Positions 17,850-25,491 of a DNA stretch of 64,000 bases are shown here, piece after piece. This stretch comes from Methylomonas rhizoryzae. GTDB taxonomy: Bacteria > Pseudomonadota > Gammaproteobacteria > Methylococcales > Methylomonadaceae. The DNA lies in contig NZ_CP043929.1 in NCBI RefSeq assembly GCF_008632455.1, positions 1,178,001 to 1,242,000 of the forward strand. Direction: 5' to 3'. The translations under genes were made by a program, and so were the position numbers. The notes below the pieces were generated by a model. The model ran no database searches. It saw only the letters and a list, made by a program, of their open reading frames with translations, and was not told the origin of the DNA. Position 1 is the stretch's first letter, and each line of letters opens with the position of its first letter.

Positions 17850-18185
17850 TTAATGGCTCAGTAGTCTGCGAGCCAACAAGGCTTGCATGTCTCTTCTACC
17901 ATCCGCGATCAGCATAATATAAACGCTTTGCCCTTTCACTCGATAAATCACCCGATAGGGCTTAAAAAATACTTGCCGATATTCCGTAATACCTAGCGAG
18001 ATTAGCTCTTTGGGAAATGAGCCGCGCTCAGGAAACTGGACAAGGTTTTCAACGGCCTCCATCAAACGATCCAGCACATTGTCGGCACTTGTTTTCGAAT
18101 CAAACTCGGCGATATAGTTGTAAATTGCTTCTAAATCCTGTTCTGCGCCTTTGGTCAGTAGCACCGCGTAATCAGGCTCTACCAT
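17850..18185 (-). CDS. RelE/ParE family toxin
   Basis: This 111-residue protein of the RelE/ParE superfamily acts as a toxin on ribosome-bound mRNA (RelE type) or DNA gyrase (ParE type). Visible features are the N-terminal TKGAEQDLEAIYNYIAEFD helices, FPERGSFPKEL, and the C-terminal YRQVFFKPYRVIYRV strand followed by IMLIADGRRDMQALLARRLL. That last pattern (ADGRRD, LLARRLL) is nearer ParE-like members. The start ATG shares one base with the antitoxin stop (TGATG), so translation is coupled. Confidence 0.9.
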   Translation of the reverse strand: MVEPDYAVLLTKGAEQDLEAIYNYIAEFDSKTSADNVLDRLMEAVENLVQFPERGSFPKELISLGITEYRQVFFKPYRVIYRVKGQSVYIMLIADGRRDMQALLARRLLSH

Positions 18186-18460
18186 CAGTCGGTTACATGT
18201 TTGGCGCGAAGTCGAGCCGCTACATCGGCAACCGGTATAACCTGGCCTTGTTCGATTTCCTGATTACCTAATGCCAGAATTTTCAATAGTGCTAGAGTTT
18301 CTTGCGTTTCTTCATAGGATGCAACATCCTGAAGCACCGCTTTCGCCTCACCGTTTTGAGTAATAACCAACGGTTCGCGTTGCTCTGTTAGCAGAGCTAG
18401 TACCTCAGCAGCATTAGCTTTTAAGTAACTGATAGGTTTTACTTGAGAAGAAAAGCGCAT
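18185..18460 (-). CDS. Phd/YefM family antitoxin
   Basis: A 91-residue antitoxin, first gene of the pair. The N-terminal DNA-binding part has the Phd/YefM pattern (ISYLKANAAEVLALL, REPLVITQNGEAKAVLQD, SYEET). The C-terminal part (EQGQVIPVADVAARLRAK) should wrap the toxin. Antitoxins of this family bind their own promoter, and a matching inverted repeat lies just upstream (18463-18498). Confidence 0.92.
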   Translation of the reverse strand: MRFSSQVKPISYLKANAAEVLALLTEQREPLVITQNGEAKAVLQDVASYEETQETLALLKILALGNQEIEQGQVIPVADVAARLRAKHVTD

Positions 18461-18462
18461 AA

Positions 18463-18517
18463 TTAAGTCCTAAGCGTATTGTGGACTTAATTTAGTCCTT
18501 TTTTGATCTACATGCAA
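18463..18517 (-). promoter_or_regulatory. Autoregulated promoter and operator of the toxin-antitoxin operon
   Basis: On the minus strand, a -35-like TTGCAT (18512-18517), 17-nt spacer and -10-like TAAATT (18489-18494) precede the antitoxin. Perfect 8-bp inverted arms TTAAGTCC (18463-18470) and GGACTTAA (18483-18490) lie at and after the -10, and a further TTTAGTCC copy at 18491-18498 abuts them. This arrangement fits Phd-type repression. It is read from sequence only. Confidence 0.65.
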
Positions 18518-19000
18518 TTCATTTGCACATAATTGGCCTTGCGAGAGTACGGAGTCTTACCGGCGGTTAGAGTACGCGCAGGGGTTGGATGCTTAATGAC
18601 AACAAATTTTGCCAAATTCTATCAATAATCTTGGCTGATAGCGGTCACCGGCAACAGTCGGCCAATTTGAGACATTCAGGCAGTGAAAATATAACCTCTT
18701 TAGACGTCCGGTCACTGTTAGTTACCAGACATCTACTACCCCATTGTGAGGCTGAATTAAAAGCTGGTTTGAGACGGCCGGACACAATTAATGTATATGA
18801 CATTCTCGGCGGTTTTACGCAGCGGTTTCTACATGCAGTTTTCAAGCGCTTACGTAATAGCGAGCCAAGCACGTTTCCTTATGCTGCAGTTGCTGGGGGC
18901 ATCTGATTTAATGTCTTGAGCGTATGCCCCCGGATATGCACCCAAAATTGCCTGGATGTGGGGGGAATTTTCTCGGATGTTGTTGGACGAAGTATAAACG
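18518..19000. other. Unassigned island DNA
   Basis: About 480 nt with open frames on both strands (plus 18589-18906, 105 codons; minus 18645-18872, 75 codons). Neither resembles a known family, neither has a good ribosome site, and they overlap each other. It may be decayed gene sequence. I do not call a gene here. Confidence 0.3.
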
Positions 19001-19025
19001 AAAAAGCCCGCGTAATGCGGGCTTA
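19001..19025 (-). terminator. ssrA: Rho-independent terminator downstream of ssrA
   Basis: On the minus strand, AAGCCCGC and GCGGGCTT enclose a 5-nt loop and run into a T tract (plus-strand AAAAA at 19001-19005). It lies 34 nt past the tmRNA 3' end, on the island side of the att core. Confidence 0.85.
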
Positions 19026-19058
19026 GTGGATTTTCGTGGACTATCTTGGATGGTAAAT

Positions 19059-19437
19059 TGGTGGAGGCGGCGGGGATTGAACCCGCGTCCGCAAGCACTC
19101 CGCCACAAGCTCTACATGCTTATCCCGCGCTTTTAATTTAACGGTTGACTACCCGTCGGGCCAAGAGGATCAACCGCGATTTCGATTGGATTTAACGCTT
19201 TTAGCTCCGAACAAAGCCTTGGCGCGATCTTATGTAATATGATCCCTGAGCGCCCCCGAGAGGACTCCAAGCGCATAAGGACACTTGGTCAGAGAAGTGG
19301 TGCAGGTTTTAAGCTGCTAAAGCCACTGAGTAGTTTTCGTCGTTTGCGAATACTTTTTTTCAGTAGGTTTTACGAGCGGTACTGTGCTCGGCATGCACCT
19401 GAGGTTTTGCTACCCACGTCGAAGCCATGTCGCCCCC
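19059..19437 (-). ncRNA. ssrA: Transfer-messenger RNA (tmRNA)
   Basis: This RNA rescues stalled ribosomes by acting first as tRNA-Ala and then as mRNA. The 5' GGGGGCG pairs with CGCCTCC near the 3' end (one G-U) to form the acceptor stem, and CCA is encoded (19059-19061). The T-loop GGTTCAATCCCC is present. The tag frame at 19309-19347 (minus) reads ANDENYSVALAA then TAA, two residues longer than the E. coli ANDENYALAA core. A -10-like TACAAT lies at 19447-19452. Length is about 379 nt. The gene is intact despite the island at its 3' end. Confidence 0.96.
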
Positions 19438-19484
19438 GGTGTCGCTATTGTATCCAATTTCGATATGAAGTGGGGCGACATTTT

Positions 19485-19919
19485 TTAGCGTTGCAATTGT
19501 TTGGTCTGCGCTAGCAGGGTTTTCAAGTCGACCGAGAATTTTTGCCGGGCGATGTCGCCTACCGTCCCGGTGTAGCTTCGCTGCAGGTATAAGTCCACTC
19601 CACATACTTTGCCTATCATGGAGCAGCGTCCGCTGATGCCGAATTCACCGGCGGCCAATCGATAGGTGAGCGGCACGCAGTCGTTTCGCAATATTGCTCC
19701 GCCGACTATGAAGTCTGCTCGTTGGTCGAATGCATCGTAATCCAGGGTTTCAGGTATTAACGCCAAGTGGGCCAATAGGATAGGTGTGTCGTTCAAACTG
19801 CCGAAAATATCGCAATAGGCCTTGGCCAACCGGGGTAGCAGCCAGTCGGCTAACGCTCGGTAACCCAAAGGACCGGCTGTTTGAGCGGCGAAGTCTTGCA
19901 AACCGTGGAAACGCTTCAT
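19485..19919 (-). CDS. Hypothetical protein downstream of hemE
   Basis: A 144-residue soluble protein with no signal peptide or membrane helix. It starts 15 nt after the hemE stop on the same strand, so it should be cotranscribed. Features are a helical N-terminus (DFAAQTAGPLGYRALADWLLPRL), an ETLDYDAFDQRADF segment and two Cys (in GRCSMIGKVCGVDLY). The family is not recognised. The position suggests it is the last gene of the aroK-hemE operon, ending 48 nt before ssrA. Confidence 0.65.
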   Translation of the reverse strand: MKRFHGLQDFAAQTAGPLGYRALADWLLPRLAKAYCDIFGSLNDTPILLAHLALIPETLDYDAFDQRADFIVGGAILRNDCVPLTYRLAAGEFGISGRCSMIGKVCGVDLYLQRSYTGTVGDIARQKFSVDLKTLLAQTKQLQR

Positions 19920-19934
19920 CCGCTCTTTGACATG

Positions 19935-20999
19935 TTAACGGTGATAGTGCGGGCTTAGCTCATGCACGGCGTCGACCATGGCGGCTACGTGGGCCGGGTC
20001 GATGTCGGGCAGTATGCCGTGACCTAAATTGAACACGTGGCCGGAACCTTGGCCGTAGCCTTGCAAAACTTTGCCGACTTTCTCTCGGATGACGGCCGGT
20101 GGCGCATACAGCGTCAATGGGTCCATATTGCCTTGCAAAGCGACTTTATCGCCTACCCGTATTCTTGCTTGGCCGATGTCGGTTTGCCAATCCAAGCCCA
20201 GCGCGTCGTAACCCGTATCCGCCATGGCTTCCAGCCATAGGCCGCCGCCTTTGGTGAACAAGATGGTGGGAATAGTGCGGCCGTCGTATTGCGTGTTCAA
20301 GGCTTGTCTGACCCGTTGCGCGTAACTTAACGAAAATTCCAGATAATCGGCGTGGCTCAATGCGCCGCCCCAGGTGTCGAATACCATGACGGCATCCGCG
20401 CCGGCCGCAATTTGCGCATTCAGGTAGGCGGCGACCGCTTGAGCGGTTTTATCCAGCAATTGGTGCATCAAGGCAGGCTGCTCGAACATCAAACCTTTGA
20501 CTTTTTGAAAGTTTTTGCTGCCGCCGCCTTCCACCATATAGGTTGCCAAGGTCCACGGACTACCGGAAAAACCGATGAGCGGCACTCTGCCGTGTAGGTT
20601 GGTTTTGATCAAGCGAACGGCGTCCATTACGTAACGAAGCTCGGTTTCCGGATCAGGTATCGGTAAGCGTGCCACATCGGCCGCACTCCGTACCGGGCGG
20701 GCGAATTGCGGGCCTTCGCCTTCGGCGAAGGATAAGCCTAAACCCATGGCATCCGGTACGGTCAGAATGTCGGAAAACAAGATGGCGGCGTCGAACCGAT
20801 AGCGGTCTAGCGGTTGCAGGGTTACTTCGCAGGCCAATTCCGGGTTGGTGCAAAGTTGCATAAAACTGCCGGCTTTGGCGCGGGTGGCGCGATATTCGGG
20901 CAAATAGCGTCCGGCTTGGCGCATCATCCATAGCGGCGTACGTTCGACGGGTTGTTTTAACAGGGCGCGAAGGAATAAGTCGTTTTGTAAGCTAGTCAT
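19935..20999 (-). CDS. hemE: Uroporphyrinogen decarboxylase
   Basis: Converts uroporphyrinogen III to coproporphyrinogen III in heme synthesis. The 354-residue protein shows the standard signatures: PVWMMRQAGRYLPEYR-type start (here TPLWMMRQAGRYLPEY), ILFSDILTVPDAMGLGL with the catalytic Asp, PLIGFSGSPWTLATYMVEGG, and near the C-terminus GNMDPLTLYAPP and GHVFNLGHGILPDI. It follows the damX-like gene by 58 nt. The aro-damX-hemE arrangement is common in Gammaproteobacteria. Confidence 0.97.
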   Translation of the reverse strand: MTSLQNDLFLRALLKQPVERTPLWMMRQAGRYLPEYRATRAKAGSFMQLCTNPELACEVTLQPLDRYRFDAAILFSDILTVPDAMGLGLSFAEGEGPQFARPVRSAADVARLPIPDPETELRYVMDAVRLIKTNLHGRVPLIGFSGSPWTLATYMVEGGGSKNFQKVKGLMFEQPALMHQLLDKTAQAVAAYLNAQIAAGADAVMVFDTWGGALSHADYLEFSLSYAQRVRQALNTQYDGRTIPTILFTKGGGLWLEAMADTGYDALGLDWQTDIGQARIRVGDKVALQGNMDPLTLYAPPAVIREKVGKVLQGYGQGSGHVFNLGHGILPDIDPAHVAAMVDAVHELSPHYHR

Positions 21000-21057
21000 G
21001 AGTTTGCTGGAAGGTTGGTGCTGCGAGAGGTCCGTCTCGCCGGTTAGGAAAATGCGG

Positions 21058-22587
21058 TCATTTGCGCCGGCTGTCTTTTTGTATGGCTTTCATGCGCTTG
21101 ATGACGCCGGCTCCGAATTCGGCCGGCATCTCGGCTTTGGCGGTCATGGCCTCGCCGGCGGTAGCAAATGCACCGTAGAGCAGCACGTATTTTTCCTGAC
21201 CGGCCTTACCGATGGGGTAATATTTCAAATCGTTGGCATAGTTGGCGTATTTGCGCAAGAAGCGGTCTACGGCGTTGCGGCTGGATAGCACCATGATTTG
21301 CACGGTGTAGAAATCGCCCGGCTGTTCGTGTATCCAAGCGACGTCGCCGATTTCCGCCGATTCGGCGGAACCGGGTACTTGACTCGAGCTTTCTGCTTCG
21401 ACCGATTTCGGTTCGGCCGGTTTTTCCGGTTTGGATTTGTCCGTGCCGGTTTTTGCGGCGGCCGGTTTTATCGGTGCCGGGGTGACCGGCGGGGTCGCGG
21501 TTTGTTGGTTGCTCGTCGGCAAAGCCGCGTCAATGGCGCTTGTCGGCTCAATGGCGGTGGGGGTTGGGGGTTGTTCGCTGGCAGCGGCTGGCGGATTGTC
21601 CGGGGTAGCGTCGGTAATTTGCGGTTTGACTACGGCCGGGACGGGAAGCGGGTCAAGCGCTATAGTGGCTGCGGGTACGGGAATCGCTTCGGGTCGGTCG
21701 CCGGGTAATGGCGGCGGCGAGAGCGATTGATTGGCCGTGATGGGGAGCGCCGCTTGCTGTGCGGTTTGCGGACTAACCGGTTTGTTAGCGTCGCGAATGA
21801 ATTGACCCCGCCATTGATAGCCTAGCGCGGCTAACGCCATGCTAAGGCCTGCAATCAGCAGCATTTTTCCTTTGCGCTGTTTTTGCAAACGCCGCATTTT
21901 CGGTAATTCCGCGACTATCCGCCCCGGAATGCCGTGGGTTTTGTTCAGCAGTTTCTCGACCAGCTCGTCGGTGACATCCGCGTATGAAAGGGCATATTGC
22001 CCTTGCGCCGATAAATTTTGCAGATAAGTTAGGCATTGGCGATGGTTTAGCGGCGGCAGTTCGATGACGTGGCAGGCGTCCAAGCTCGGCTCCGTCGCGG
22101 TTTTCGCGTCAAATTCGTCGTGGCGCATGGCCAATACCAAGCGCAGGCCGGCCAGTGAATCGGCAAAACGAAGTAATTCGCCTATCAGTCCGGGAACCAG
22201 CGTGCCGGCATTGTCGACGATTAAGACGGCTTTGTGCTTGGAACAATAGGCTTTAAGGCGTGACAAGTCGAAGCGGTCGTCGGCGCTGCCGGGTATTAGA
22301 CTGGCGTCCAGTTGCGTGGCGATGGCTTCGAAGCTCAGGCGCTCCGAGCCTTGCAACAGGCAAATGGGCCAAATTCCCTTGCAGCTGTCTTGCAAGGTTT
22401 TTAGCAATGTGGATTTGCCTATGCCTTGGGGGCCGCAAACCACCAAGGACTTGTGCAAATTCGTGAGTAAGTGAATCAACAAGTCCAGCTTTTGCGATCT
22501 GTCGATAGAAATCAAGGCGTGTTCGGACGCCTGTTTGTCCCGGATCGGCTTTTTAACGCTGTAAGTTAGATGGTCGTGATCCAGCAT
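21058..22587 (-). CDS. DamX-like protein: AAA ATPase, membrane helix and SPOR domain
   Basis: A 509-residue protein of the DamX type. N-terminal AAA domain: Walker A GPQGIGKST (about residues 54-62) and Walker B AVLIVDNAG. A single membrane helix (LLIAGLSMALAALGYQW) lies near residue 250, then a Pro/Ala-rich periplasmic linker of about 160 residues, then a C-terminal SPOR domain (FYTVQIMVLSSRNAVDRFL, KYVLLYGAF). SPOR domains bind denuded septal peptidoglycan, so it should act at the division site. It overlaps the end of aroB by 35 nt and sits in the classic aroK-aroB-damX order. Note that the N-terminal ATPase is complete, as in ExeA-like proteins. Confidence 0.88.
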   Translation of the reverse strand: MLDHDHLTYSVKKPIRDKQASEHALISIDRSQKLDLLIHLLTNLHKSLVVCGPQGIGKSTLLKTLQDSCKGIWPICLLQGSERLSFEAIATQLDASLIPGSADDRFDLSRLKAYCSKHKAVLIVDNAGTLVPGLIGELLRFADSLAGLRLVLAMRHDEFDAKTATEPSLDACHVIELPPLNHRQCLTYLQNLSAQGQYALSYADVTDELVEKLLNKTHGIPGRIVAELPKMRRLQKQRKGKMLLIAGLSMALAALGYQWRGQFIRDANKPVSPQTAQQAALPITANQSLSPPPLPGDRPEAIPVPAATIALDPLPVPAVVKPQITDATPDNPPAAASEQPPTPTAIEPTSAIDAALPTSNQQTATPPVTPAPIKPAAAKTGTDKSKPEKPAEPKSVEAESSSQVPGSAESAEIGDVAWIHEQPGDFYTVQIMVLSSRNAVDRFLRKYANYANDLKYYPIGKAGQEKYVLLYGAFATAGEAMTAKAEMPAEFGAGVIKRMKAIQKDSRRK

Positions 22588-23662
22588 ACTCTTCCAGCGT
22601 GGCTTTAAGCGGCGTCAGGTCGACATTGACCGGCAAAGTGGCTCTACCCGGCGTTTCCAACAAAATCACCCGTATTTTGCCGTCGACATTTTTTTTGTCG
22701 ACCGACATCAAATCGATGTATTGCTCGGTCGTCATATCGCTAGGCGGATCAACGGGTAGGCGTGCGGCTTGCAAAATCGCGATTATCCGCGCAACTTCGG
22801 CGTCGTTCAGCCAGCCCAGGCGGCGAGACAAATCCGCGGCGAAACAAGTGCCTATTGCTACCGCTTCGCCGTGCAGGTAATTGCCGTAGCCGCTGCCGGT
22901 TTCGATGGCGTGGCCGAAGGTATGACCCAGGTTTAGCGTGGCGCGCACCCCGGTCTCGAATTCGTCTTCGCCGACCACTTCGGCTTTGTTAGCGCATGAG
23001 CGCTCTATGGCGTAGGCGAGGGTAGGCTTATCTCGCGCCAATAATAATGGCATGTTGGCTTCCAACCAGCTTAGAAATTCCGGGTCGCGAATCAAGCCGT
23101 ATTTGATGACCTCGGCCAATCCGGCCGACAGTTGCCTGTCGTCCAAGCTGTCCAGCACATCGGCATCGGCGATCACGCATTGCGGCTGGTAGAACGCGCC
23201 TATCATGTTTTTGCCCAATGGATGATTGACGCCGGTTTTGCCGCCCACCGACGAATCCACTTGGGCTAATAGGGTGGTGGGGATTTGGATGAAGGCGATA
23301 CCGCGTTGATAGCAGGCGGCGGCAAAACCGCCCATGTCGCCTATCACGCCGCCGCCCAGCGCAATCAAGGTTGCGTTGCGGCTGAATTTCTTTGCCAGCA
23401 GGGCATCGAAGATTTTTTCCAGATACGCAAGGGTTTTGAATTGCTCGCCGTCGGGCAATATCACCGTTTCCACTTGATGGCCGTCGGCCAACGTAGCGGC
23501 GATTTTGCCGGCGTACAGCGGAGCGACGGTTTCGTTGCTGACGATGACGACTTGTTTGGAGCGGATGTGGCGGGCTAATAGTTCCGAGTTGTCCAGCAGC
23601 CCGGAGCCGATGTAAATCGGATAGCTGCGGGCGTCGTTCAGCTCAACTTGCAATACGTTCAT
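22553..23662 (-). CDS. aroB: 3-Dehydroquinate synthase
   Basis: Second shikimate pathway enzyme, an NAD- and metal-dependent cyclase of DAHP. The 369-residue protein shows the NAD-binding GGGVIGDMGGFAA, then PTTLLAQVDSSVGGKTGVNHP (key: QVDSSVGGKTGVNH), the metal ligands Glu in GLAEVIKYG and the His residues of NLGHTFGHAIE and LHGEAVAIG, and KKNVDGKIR. It overlaps aroK by 20 nt at its start and the DamX-like gene at its end. Confidence 0.97.
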   Translation of the reverse strand: MNVLQVELNDARSYPIYIGSGLLDNSELLARHIRSKQVVIVSNETVAPLYAGKIAATLADGHQVETVILPDGEQFKTLAYLEKIFDALLAKKFSRNATLIALGGGVIGDMGGFAAACYQRGIAFIQIPTTLLAQVDSSVGGKTGVNHPLGKNMIGAFYQPQCVIADADVLDSLDDRQLSAGLAEVIKYGLIRDPEFLSWLEANMPLLLARDKPTLAYAIERSCANKAEVVGEDEFETGVRATLNLGHTFGHAIETGSGYGNYLHGEAVAIGTCFAADLSRRLGWLNDAEVARIIAILQAARLPVDPPSDMTTEQYIDLMSVDKKNVDGKIRVILLETPGRATLPVNVDLTPLKATLEEYAGSRPSNLQR

Positions 23663-24188
23663 ATTGTTCCAACGCAGCTTGGTATTGCTGCAAAATGGTT
23701 TTGACTATGGTTTTACCCGGCAGTGCGCCGGAGTCGATTTTAAAGTCCGCGCATTCCATATATAACGGTTCGCGTTGCGCCAAAAGGGTTTGCAAGCGTT
23801 GGCGCGGATTATCGGTACGCAATAGCGGCCGTTGCGTGTCGTGCCGGGTACGGTACAGAATTTTATCGATAGAACAGTGCAAATATACGACGAATCCGCT
23901 GTTTTTCAGGGCTTCCCGGTTCTCCGGCTTGATCACCGAGCCGCCGCCGGTCGCCATCACGATGCCGCTGAGGCTGGTCAAATCCTTGATTACGGCTTGT
24001 TCGCGCATGCGGAAGCCTTCTTCGCCTTCGTACGAAAAGATGGTCGGGATGTCGACGCCCATGCATTCTTCGATGACTTTGTCGCTATCGAAAAACGGAC
24101 GCTGCAACGCTTTCGCTACCTGCTTGCCGATAGTGGTTTTGCCCACCCCCATCAAACCGATCAAATAAATGTTCGCCGGATGCTTCAT
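23643..24188 (-). CDS. aroK: Shikimate kinase
   Basis: Phosphorylates shikimate at the 3-hydroxyl. From ATG 24188 (MKHPANIYLIG) it is 181 aa; the upstream ATG at 24221 adds 11 unusual residues. Walker A is LMGVGKTTIG, the shikimate site has FDSDKVIEE (DSD) and FRMREQAVI, and ATGGGSV is the Walker B-like glycine motif. RTDNPRQRLQTLL is the adenine-side loop. A minus-strand TATAAT at 24220-24225 could be the -10 of the aroK-hemE operon promoter, though no good -35 accompanies it. Confidence 0.95.
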   Translation of the reverse strand: MKHPANIYLIGLMGVGKTTIGKQVAKALQRPFFDSDKVIEECMGVDIPTIFSYEGEEGFRMREQAVIKDLTSLSGIVMATGGGSVIKPENREALKNSGFVVYLHCSIDKILYRTRHDTQRPLLRTDNPRQRLQTLLAQREPLYMECADFKIDSGALPGKTIVKTILQQYQAALEQYERIAS

Positions 24189-24698
24189 GTCGTGCAGTGC
24201 TGAGCGTTTAAAGCTCGGCATTATATGCCTTTTTTCGAATTGGCCGATAGTGCGGCGGCAGAAGCGACGGATATGCCAACGTCGAGTCGGGCAGGCTCTT
24301 ACGCACTAATCTCGCGGTATATAGCGCCTGCACAGCATTAAGTAAACAATTGAATATCGCTCGACATCTTAAACCGTTTAGAGCGGCAGGAGGCTGCCCG
24401 GGAGAAACGGTGGCCGGCGTCGTCTAAGCACGCTTTGCCGCTTGGTTTTTTAGCCTTAACGCTTGTTAAAGATGGGCTAAGGTTGTGGGTTTCGCATCCC
24501 TAGCGCATCTTTGCCTGCGGTTGGCGGACGTTGGCAGTCGCTTTGCATCGGACAGAAACTGGCTAAACAAAATGACAAAATATTGATCAGGATCAAATAG
24601 CAGAATGATCCGAAACGCGAAAATGTGATTTTTGCCTGTTTTTCCGCTCGACGGAACGCTCGGCACCATAGTGCGCGGCAACCGGCTAAAACCCGAAC
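24189..24698. other. Divergent intergenic region aroK / cysteine-cluster gene
   Basis: 510 nt without a supported gene. It contains the aroK upstream region and, near the right end, a perfect FNR-type site (24583-24596) for the plus-strand gene. A 71-codon minus-strand frame (24466-24681) has no family likeness or ribosome site. Confidence 0.4.
24583..24596 (+). promoter_or_regulatory. Perfect FNR/Anr-type binding site
   Basis: The sequence TTGATCAGGATCAA matches the TTGAT-N4-ATCAA consensus exactly. Its centre is about 110 nt before the start codon at 24699. If it acts as a class II site (centre at -41.5), transcription would start near 24631, with a -10-like TGTGAT at 24624-24629. Function is inferred; the match is exact. 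Confidence 0.7.
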
Positions 24699-25439
24699 AT
24701 GCTTATGAACGAATCAGACTATCTTGGATTTTTTGCCGCTCAACATCAGGCATTTGCCGACACTCTTGCTGTCCGGCGCGGACAAGCGGACTTGATTGAC
24801 GGCTTATTATCCCTGGCTTTCAGCAGTTTCGACGGCAACGTGGAAGCTGAAAGCGCAAACCACCCGCCCATCGCTTGCCATAAAGGCTGTGCCACCTGTT
24901 GCACATTGCGGGTTACCGCTTCCGCTCCGGAAGTGTTGCTGGTAGCCCGCTTCATCCGTTGGCAAGATCAACGCGACCCTGCTTCCAACCTTGGCAAGCG
25001 GGTCATCAAGGCCAATCAAACTACCGTCGGCCTCGACGAAGCCGCCAGAGTCAAATTGCGCAAAACCTGCCCATTTATCCGCCGCGGCGCTTGCGGCATT
25101 TATCCGGTACGGCCGTTGGCCTGCCGCGGCCATGCCTGTTACGACAAGCGTGCGTGCAACGAAGCCGCGGCCGGCCGCATCGCCGAAATTCCGTTATCTT
25201 ACCCTCACCGCAATTTCCGTAGCTTGATCCAAAACGCTTTGCAATCCGCTTTGCGTGATGCCGGCTATGTCTGGGATTTATACGAACTAAACAGGGCTGT
25301 GAGCTTGGCCTTGCAACAGGAAAACAGCGAATCGGCTTGGCAAGCCGGAATGGATCCATTCGCCGAAGCTGTGGTGAACGACATCGGCCGCGAAGAAATG
25401 GCCCGCACCTTCGATACGCTAAAGCGCTATCAAGCTTAA
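24699..25439 (+). CDS. YkgJ-type cysteine-cluster protein
   Basis: A 246-residue soluble protein of the zinc/iron-chelating CxxxCxxC (YkgJ) family. The cluster is visible as CHKGCATCC (residues about 63-71), then KTCPFIRRGACGIYPVRPLACRGHACYD further on, that is Cys at CPF, ACGIYPVRPLACR and HAC. The function of the family is not settled; metal or Fe-S binding is likely. An FNR-type site upstream suggests expression at low oxygen. It is convergent with dinB. Confidence 0.85.
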   Translation: MLMNESDYLGFFAAQHQAFADTLAVRRGQADLIDGLLSLAFSSFDGNVEAESANHPPIACHKGCATCCTLRVTASAPEVLLVARFIRWQDQRDPASNLGKRVIKANQTTVGLDEAARVKLRKTCPFIRRGACGIYPVRPLACRGHACYDKRACNEAAAGRIAEIPLSYPHRNFRSLIQNALQSALRDAGYVWDLYELNRAVSLALQQENSESAWQAGMDPFAEAVVNDIGREEMARTFDTLKRYQA

Positions 25440-25491
25440 TGGCAGGATGATACGCATTTTGCGTCTTCAGGCGTCTCCTCATGGATCAGTC

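Larger units (their letters stand above)
17785..19065. mobile_element. Reduced genomic island at the ssrA 3' end
   Basis: The DNA between the two 20-bp ssrA-end copies is 1.28 kb. It carries a ParE/RelE-Phd toxin-antitoxin pair and about 540 nt of unassigned sequence. No integrase gene or remnant was recognised. The simplest reading is an island worn down to its addiction module. An alternative is a small mobile element that depends on an integrase elsewhere. Confidence 0.6.

Noticed and set aside
17761..17850. A tRNA gene on the minus strand
   Set aside because: Only the T-arm and acceptor end are present; no D-arm, anticodon arm or 5' acceptor strand could be found. It is a fragment of the ssrA end.
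18589..18906. 105-codon frame in the island
   Set aside because: No ribosome site or known family, and it overlaps an equal-quality frame on the other strand.
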